A DNA stretch of 64,000 nucleotides from Leptobrachium leishanense (lineage: Eukaryota; Chordata; Amphibia; Anura; Megophryidae), in NCBI GenBank assembly GCA_009667805.1, contig CM019075.1:12353738-12417737 (forward strand). The letters run 5' to 3'. Each line of letters begins with the position of its first letter. Within the stretch, counting starts at the first letter, position 1. This document shows positions 58,907 to 64,000 of this stretch, one piece after another. The notes beneath the pieces are model-generated. The model saw nothing but the letters and a program-made list of their open reading frames with translations, did no database searches and had not been told where the DNA came from. The position numbers and the translations under genes are program-made.

Positions 58907-59333
58907 GGCTAGGGTCAGACTAGCGCAGTTTTAACGTGCGTTTAGCCGCACGAAATCACGGCCATACTAGCAGCAAATGACGTCCAATGCCGGGGAACAT
59001 ACGACGAACGGCCGCACGAAAGTTCGTCCGCGCAACGCAAGTGGCCAACGAACGCATTTTTTCGAGAACGTCAAACCGCTACTACTGACGTACAGAGTGC
59101 GCTGCGGCCGCATAGCGGCCTGTGTGTGTGATTAGGAGAAGTCAGACGCTGCTAATGTCCGGCTAACATAACGTCCAGACGCAAAAAGTGTTTTATTGAT
59201 GATCCGTACAAAATCACGGACGAAAAGGCGCATCGTATGACCGCTATCGCGTATTCCGGGAAAAAATACGTACGTTCGTTCGCCCGCACTTTTTCACGGA
59301 CAACGTGAAAAATGCGTTCGTCTGACCCTAGCC
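58907..59333. mobile_element. PIF/Harbinger-type MITE inserted in the satellite
   Basis: Ends GGCTAGGGTCAGAC and GTCTGACCCTAGCC, with TAA on both sides (58904-58906, 59334-59336). Because the satellite sequence CACAATAAGAGCC is known, the TAA duplication is certain. Nearly identical inside to 30627-31052. Confidence 0.97.
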
Positions 59334-59351
59334 TAAGAGCCCCCTGTTTCT

Positions 59352-59741
59352 AGCTGCATTCTCCTAGTAACTAATTAAAAGCACCATATAAACCACATAG
59401 CAGAGTTAAACACATATCTTTCACTGTCACCATTAAACACGAAAATGACATCCTTTATACAATTGTGCACCTGCGCAAGATCCCCTCGCTTCTGTCATGT
59501 CACAGTCTATGGAGCAGCTGTGGGCAATGTCAGCATCCCAGATGTTTTTGAAACTACATTTCCCACGATGCTCTGCCAGAGTTGCTGAGATCCCATGGGA
59601 ATTTTTTTTTTATCAAAATACCTGGAAGTGCCATATCTGCTGATCTGTTTTACAGAGAGGCTTTGGGTGTTGCCCTCAGTGATGGAAATACTCCCAAAAT
59701 TTAATTTTGGGTCCCAGGTGACACAGGACGTCGTGGACTAA
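59352..59741. other. Non-coding stretch
   Basis: Contains a CTACATTTCCCACGATGC motif that is common in vertebrate interspersed repeats. No ends resolved. Confidence 0.4.
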
Positions 59742-60166
59742 GGCTAAGGTCAGAAGAACGCAGTATTAACGTGCGTTTAGCCACACTTAATCACGGCCGT
59801 GCTAGCAGCAAATGACGTCCAATGCAGGGCAGCATACGAAGAACGGCCGCACGAAAGTGCGGCCGCGCAACGTAAGTGGCAAACAAACGCATTTTTTCAA
59901 GAATGTCAAACCGCTAGTACTGATGTACAGAGTGCGCTGCGTCCGCTAGCGGCGTGTGTGCGTGATTAGGAGACGTCAGACGCTGCTAATGTCCGGCCAA
60001 CATAACGTCCAGACGCAAAAAGGGTTTTATTGATGATCCGTACAAAATCACGGACGCAAGGCTCATCGTATGACCGCTATCGCGTATTCCGTGAAAAAAT
60101 ACGTCCATTCGTTCGAACGCACTTTTTCACGGACAACGTAAAAAATGTGTTAGTCTGACTCTAGCC
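59742..60166. mobile_element. PIF/Harbinger-type MITE, long palindromic subfamily
   Basis: Ends GGCTAAGGTCAGAAGAACG and GTCTGACTCTAGCC, with TAA on both sides (59739-59741, 60167-60169). More diverged than 30627 and 58907. Confidence 0.9.
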
Positions 60167-60169
60167 TAA

Positions 60170-60450
60170 GGCTGGGGTCAGACGAGCGTCATAGAGCGGA
60201 AGGAACGTCTGTGAGAGTAGACATTCCTTCCACTTGACGCCCGTCTGGCCAACTCGCTGAGTGCACTTAGTGCCTATGGAGGATCGCGCTTTGCAGCTCC
60301 GTCAACGTGCGTCCTAGCGCTTTGACGGAGGGGCTTGCTGCTTGGACACAGCACGGCCGCTGTTGTGCTCGCAACAGCGTGTGGCTGGCCCCGTCGCAGC
60401 GTCTCAATGCTGCAACGGACGCCAGAAGGCACGTCAGTACGGGCGCAACA
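60170..60450. mobile_element. PIF/Harbinger-type MITE, short subfamily, right end lost
   Basis: Begins GGCTGGGGTCAGACGAGCG directly at the TAA that ends the previous element and contains AGAGCGGAAGGAACGTC as in 9549 and 29090. The right inverted repeat is missing after GGGCGCAACAG. Confidence 0.8.
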
Positions 60451-61579
60451 GTAAGGCAACAGTGTCAAAAATGCACCAGCATTGGGATTCACAGAGATGG
60501 CAGGAGGGGCTCAGCAATCCATTTAAAAGGCGCACTTTACTCATCCCAAACAATTTATAGTTTTAAAGTAAAATCACCCCAAAACAAAAAAATTATAAAA
60601 ATATATAATTTTTGCAGAGGCTGTCGGCAGCAGTTATTTAAGGGCAAAAAAAGGGATAGATATTTTTTTTTTATAAAATTGAGTATTTTTTTTATATTAA
60701 AAATAGAAATATCTATTTTTAAAGCGTCTCCCTTAAACGTGAGTAAATTCCTGGGTTTAATCAGTATGATGGGGGATGTCCGGTTTTATGGTGACCCAAT
60801 GGAAAACAGCACAGGAATTTGGATTTCGGCCTTGACCTAGGGGTTAAGAGTCACTTGAATATACACAACATCTGTTTAACTGTAAAAATCCTCAACATGT
60901 GAGTCTTAACAAACACCGGCTTCCCTGCCAGTGTGAAAACAGGTCATCTCTGCTGGGAGGCTGAAGCATGAAGTCACAGTCACGTTCTACCACAGTCTGA
61001 TGCCCTCAGCTATTCTGATCATGATCTCATCCTTTTTCCTGGATGCCTCTGCCTCTCGCACTTTGTTGACACTCTCTGTCTATTCCAGAGCTTTGCTGCG
61101 TTATATTCGCACGGGCCACAGAGATAGGGCTCCTGCCATCTTCATTCAAGGAATGAGGTCATCGGTAGTCGAGTAGAATATTTCTGTCGGGTTTTAGGGT
61201 GAATCACAGATTAGGTCACCAAATACAATTCCTCGGCTGCATAAATAAATAAAGAGGCAGCTACATCTGTGTCATGCGGTATTTTAAGACGAGTAATTCT
61301 GGATGTATCCATAAAAAAAAAAAAAAAAAAAGGCTACTTAATTCTGCATGCTAAGAAGAAAGATTTTTGGAGAAAAAAAATACACTTTTGAAAATTACAT
61401 TAAGAAAACAAAAAACAGAAAAAAATAATATGATTGCTAAGAAAGTAGTGCTTACATTTTATAGTGTGTGAAATTTAATTGAGATTCAGGATAGTGGTGG
61501 GAGCTGCAGCTCTTTGTGTGATATTGCAGACTGGCATTGTACCGCAGAGCTTGCACTCTCTTCATATACTAAATAGAAA
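60451..61579. other. Non-coding stretch
   Basis: AT-rich with A-runs (for example 61313-61331). No gene-like frame with family resemblance. Confidence 0.4.
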
Positions 61580-62287
61580 GGGCTCTATCCCCTCCTTCAA
61601 GCTAACACTAGTGTCAGCTTAAAGGAGGTCACAGCGCTGCGGACAGATCGCCTTCGAAACGATAACGGGTTAAAAAACCTGTTCGCGCTCGTTAATTAGC
61701 GATTCGTAGCATGAGTTTACTGTACTTTGTGCTCCCTATACCTAACATGGGAAGCGCAGAGTGAAAGCACAGAGTAACTCGTGTTGGGATCACTTGGTCC
61801 TGACGCTAGTTACTAAGAGCTGGTGCTAGAAAAAGTTACCCCCAGCTCAGACGTGCAGGTATTGGATTGCGCTGCTGCAGAATTCATTACCTGCAGCTCA
61901 AAGCCGCCCAAAAAAAATCACATACTTACCTCTCATCCCGTGACGAGAACGACAGCCCGATCTGCTGCTTTTGGCTGCCGGGAGCAGAGGGAGACTGGGG
62001 GAAGAAAGTCCCCAGTCTCCCTCCGAAATCACTTCGCCGACCAGCAGGATCTCACGAGAGGCAAGATCCTGCCAGTCATGTGACCCGGCAGCACGATCCT
62101 CCATGGAGTCCTATGACCACCATGGAGGGGATTCTGGGGGCGGTGCTGTAGTGCTGGCCCAGCACCCGTGAGCTTAGCGATCGCCTGGCCTGCGACCTGC
62201 TGGGGAAACCGTGACGCTTAGGTGGAAGTTAGTGAACGCTAATGTTTTCCCCTTAGTGTCCCGGTTTAAGCTCAGCTGATAGAGCCC
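61580..62287. mobile_element. MITE of the GGGCTCTATC family, uninterrupted copy
   Basis: The left GGGCTCTATCCCCTCCTTC and right GCTGATAGAGCCC ends are inverted. The interior is shared with 27433-28583 and 31179-31991. Non-coding. The flanks read AAA on both sides, but the duplication length is uncertain. Confidence 0.8.
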
Positions 62288-63066
62288 AAAGTGAGGGAGG
62301 GTTTTCATTTATATAATTTGACCAAATGAACTTACACATTAGATGATATTATGGACAGGATTGGACACGTCCATTCGTTTCCTGCAGGCATTGCCTGGGA
62401 AGGAAGGATATGTGGCCTTGGGCGAGCCAGCTGTCATCTGCTAGATTTCAGCAGAAATGGAACTGGACCACTTGAGGGGACTTCTAGCTCCTCACCCACT
62501 GTACAACCTTATCTTTTGGCTTTACTTGGAACATCTGGGTCGATCCTTTGATTTTTTTTTCTCCCAGACATCTTGTTGTCCACCAGACTTATCCTTGGTT
62601 TGCCCAATGGCAAGTCCAGGCGTGATTAGGAAAGTATATCTTACAGTAGCAAGAGGTACTGCCACAACTGGCTGAATACTGTACACTCTTCACACAGAAG
62701 TGGCATGAACACCATCCAAACCACTATCATTTACTGAAACACCCCTTTTAATAACTATGGCTTATATGATGGTATGCTAGAAGTCCTTGCTCGGTGGTGT
62801 TTACCATGGACTTCCAAGTCGAGCAGTAAATTAATTGCCACAGTGGACTTTTCTTGTGTTTCAAGTACTTTGCCTGTGATATAAAGAGTGCTGCTAGTGC
62901 TAATAATAAGCAGCAATTCCAAGCTGATTTGTGGCATAAGACTCTATTTTTGATCCAGTATGGCAAGGCACATCTTATAAGGTCATCAAGCTTGGTACTT
63001 CACTCCCTCGCATGTTGGCCATCTCCATTCATCTTTAGAGTCCTCTCCTCCTGTTTCCAACCCCAA
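62288..63066. other. Non-coding stretch
   Basis: No supported gene. Confidence 0.4.
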
Positions 63067-63226
63067 CCCTCCTAGATTGTGAGTTCCTACAGGAATAGGG
63101 CCCTCATCTCCTCCTGTACTGTTTGTCGAATGGTGTTCAATGTATTGTAACCCTGTCTATACTGTGCTTATTGTAGCGTGCTGTGGAATATGCCGGCACT
63201 TTATAAAGAAAGGATAATAATAATAC
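63067..63226 (+). mobile_element. L2-like LINE/SINE 3' end
   Basis: CTCCTAGATTGTGAGTTCC through TGGAATATGCCGG to a (TAA)n tail; the same family as 41810-41975, in the opposite orientation. Confidence 0.75.
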
Positions 63227-64000
63227 AGTGGAACGCCTCTTGACAGTTGCTGCAGATTATAACCCTTTTGGGGTGCAGGGCGGGGAGAGGTGATTCTCTA
63301 GGTGATAGACATGGATTTGTGCCCAAACTCTGAAACCTTCCTGTTGGTTTGTGTTTGTTTCTCGGCAAAACGCGTCAAGTAACAAGATGACCATCCAATG
63401 GTTCTGCAGCTGGAGCACTGATTCCTGTCCAGTGGAAATCGAAGATGCCTGCTGCCCTTCCTGATTTGGGTACCATGTGTTGAGGAATTCAGATCACATG
63501 AAGAACTGATGTGTTTCACCATGAAAAGATATATGACCAAATGGTTCAACTTGACGCTGATTACTGGGGCTACATCCTTCCAGTGAATAGCAGACATGGC
63601 TGGACACATGAAGCCCGTTAGTAACCTGGGAGATCCTGTCGAAGTGGACTCCTCATAAGAAGATAACATTTCTTTGATGCTTCCATCTACCTCTTACAGA
63701 TGCTTCAGCCTGCCACCGTTACAAATCAGGATGTCCTTATACTTACGATTGGGACCTGATCACGCCTTTTTTGGGGATCAGCTTTTTTTAAGCCAATCTG
63801 ATCCCCCAGTCTGCGTCATACTGGCCTGTGAGACTCCCAAAACAGAAGGGTGCTGGGTGGATTGGCGCTGGTTATAAATCACCAAAAAGGATATGCGCAG
63901 CTCACCAAATGGTGTTTATCTCTTACACACTGAATAAAATGTTTGTCAAGCAATAATCAGTTTTAGCGCACTTATAGATAAATAAATCCACCGTGACAAA
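63227..64000. other. Non-coding stretch to the end of the window
   Basis: No supported gene. A motif GGCAAAACGCGTCAAG near 63364 faintly recalls the GAAAC-GTC half of retroelement hammerheads but lacks the CTGANGA box. Confidence 0.35.

Overview
The window looks like nuclear DNA of a repeat-rich vertebrate, most probably an anuran amphibian. The reasons are a spliced vertebrate-type gene (MEX3A), no operons, very AT-rich non-coding DNA, and dense Tc1/mariner, hAT, PIF/Harbinger, piggyBac-like, CR1, L2-like, L1-like, Penelope-like and LTR remnants. The organism call is inference; no search was run.

Layout. Positions 1-1052 are the last part of a MEX3A intron and contain a decayed Tc1-type transposase. 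Positions 1053-2128 are the second (last) coding exon of MEX3A, an RNA-binding protein with two KH domains and a RING finger. From 2129 to about 13100 there is mostly single-copy, T- and A-run-rich DNA; its first part is probably a long MEX3A 3' UTR. Only one small transposon (9549-9776) was recognised there.

From 13134 to the end the window is a transposon graveyard with no host gene that I can support. Many insertion boundaries are readable because target-site duplications are intact: hAT (8 bp) at 13134-13878, 22726-24412, 28016-28550, 33628-37863 and 39378-41801; PIF/Harbinger-type (TAA/TTA) in at least nine copies of one family plus a second family at 31669-31971; solo LTRs (5 bp) at 24944-25569 and 34322-35591; Tc1 (TA) at 25575-27186 and 43887-45611. 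A 40-bp satellite fills about 46975-56512 and resumes at 58499 after a CR1 LINE insertion.

Most noteworthy: (1) a 2.0-kb L1-type element (17087-19100, minus strand) that has a 5' UTR, ORF1, 3' UTR, poly(A) and a 15-bp target duplication but no ORF2. A second, 5'-truncated copy (36606-37737) has the same ORF1-to-3'UTR arrangement, so this looks like an ORF1-only 'half-LINE' family comparable in design to mammalian HAL1. (2) A complete minimal hammerhead ribozyme core at 32018-32060, probably from a Penelope-like element. (3) The same minisatellite core expanded inside three hAT-type elements with two different terminal repeats. (4) A roughly 850-bp near-perfect palindrome (39644-40602) inserted with a 14-bp target duplication. 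(5) A four-level nest of elements at 33628-37863.
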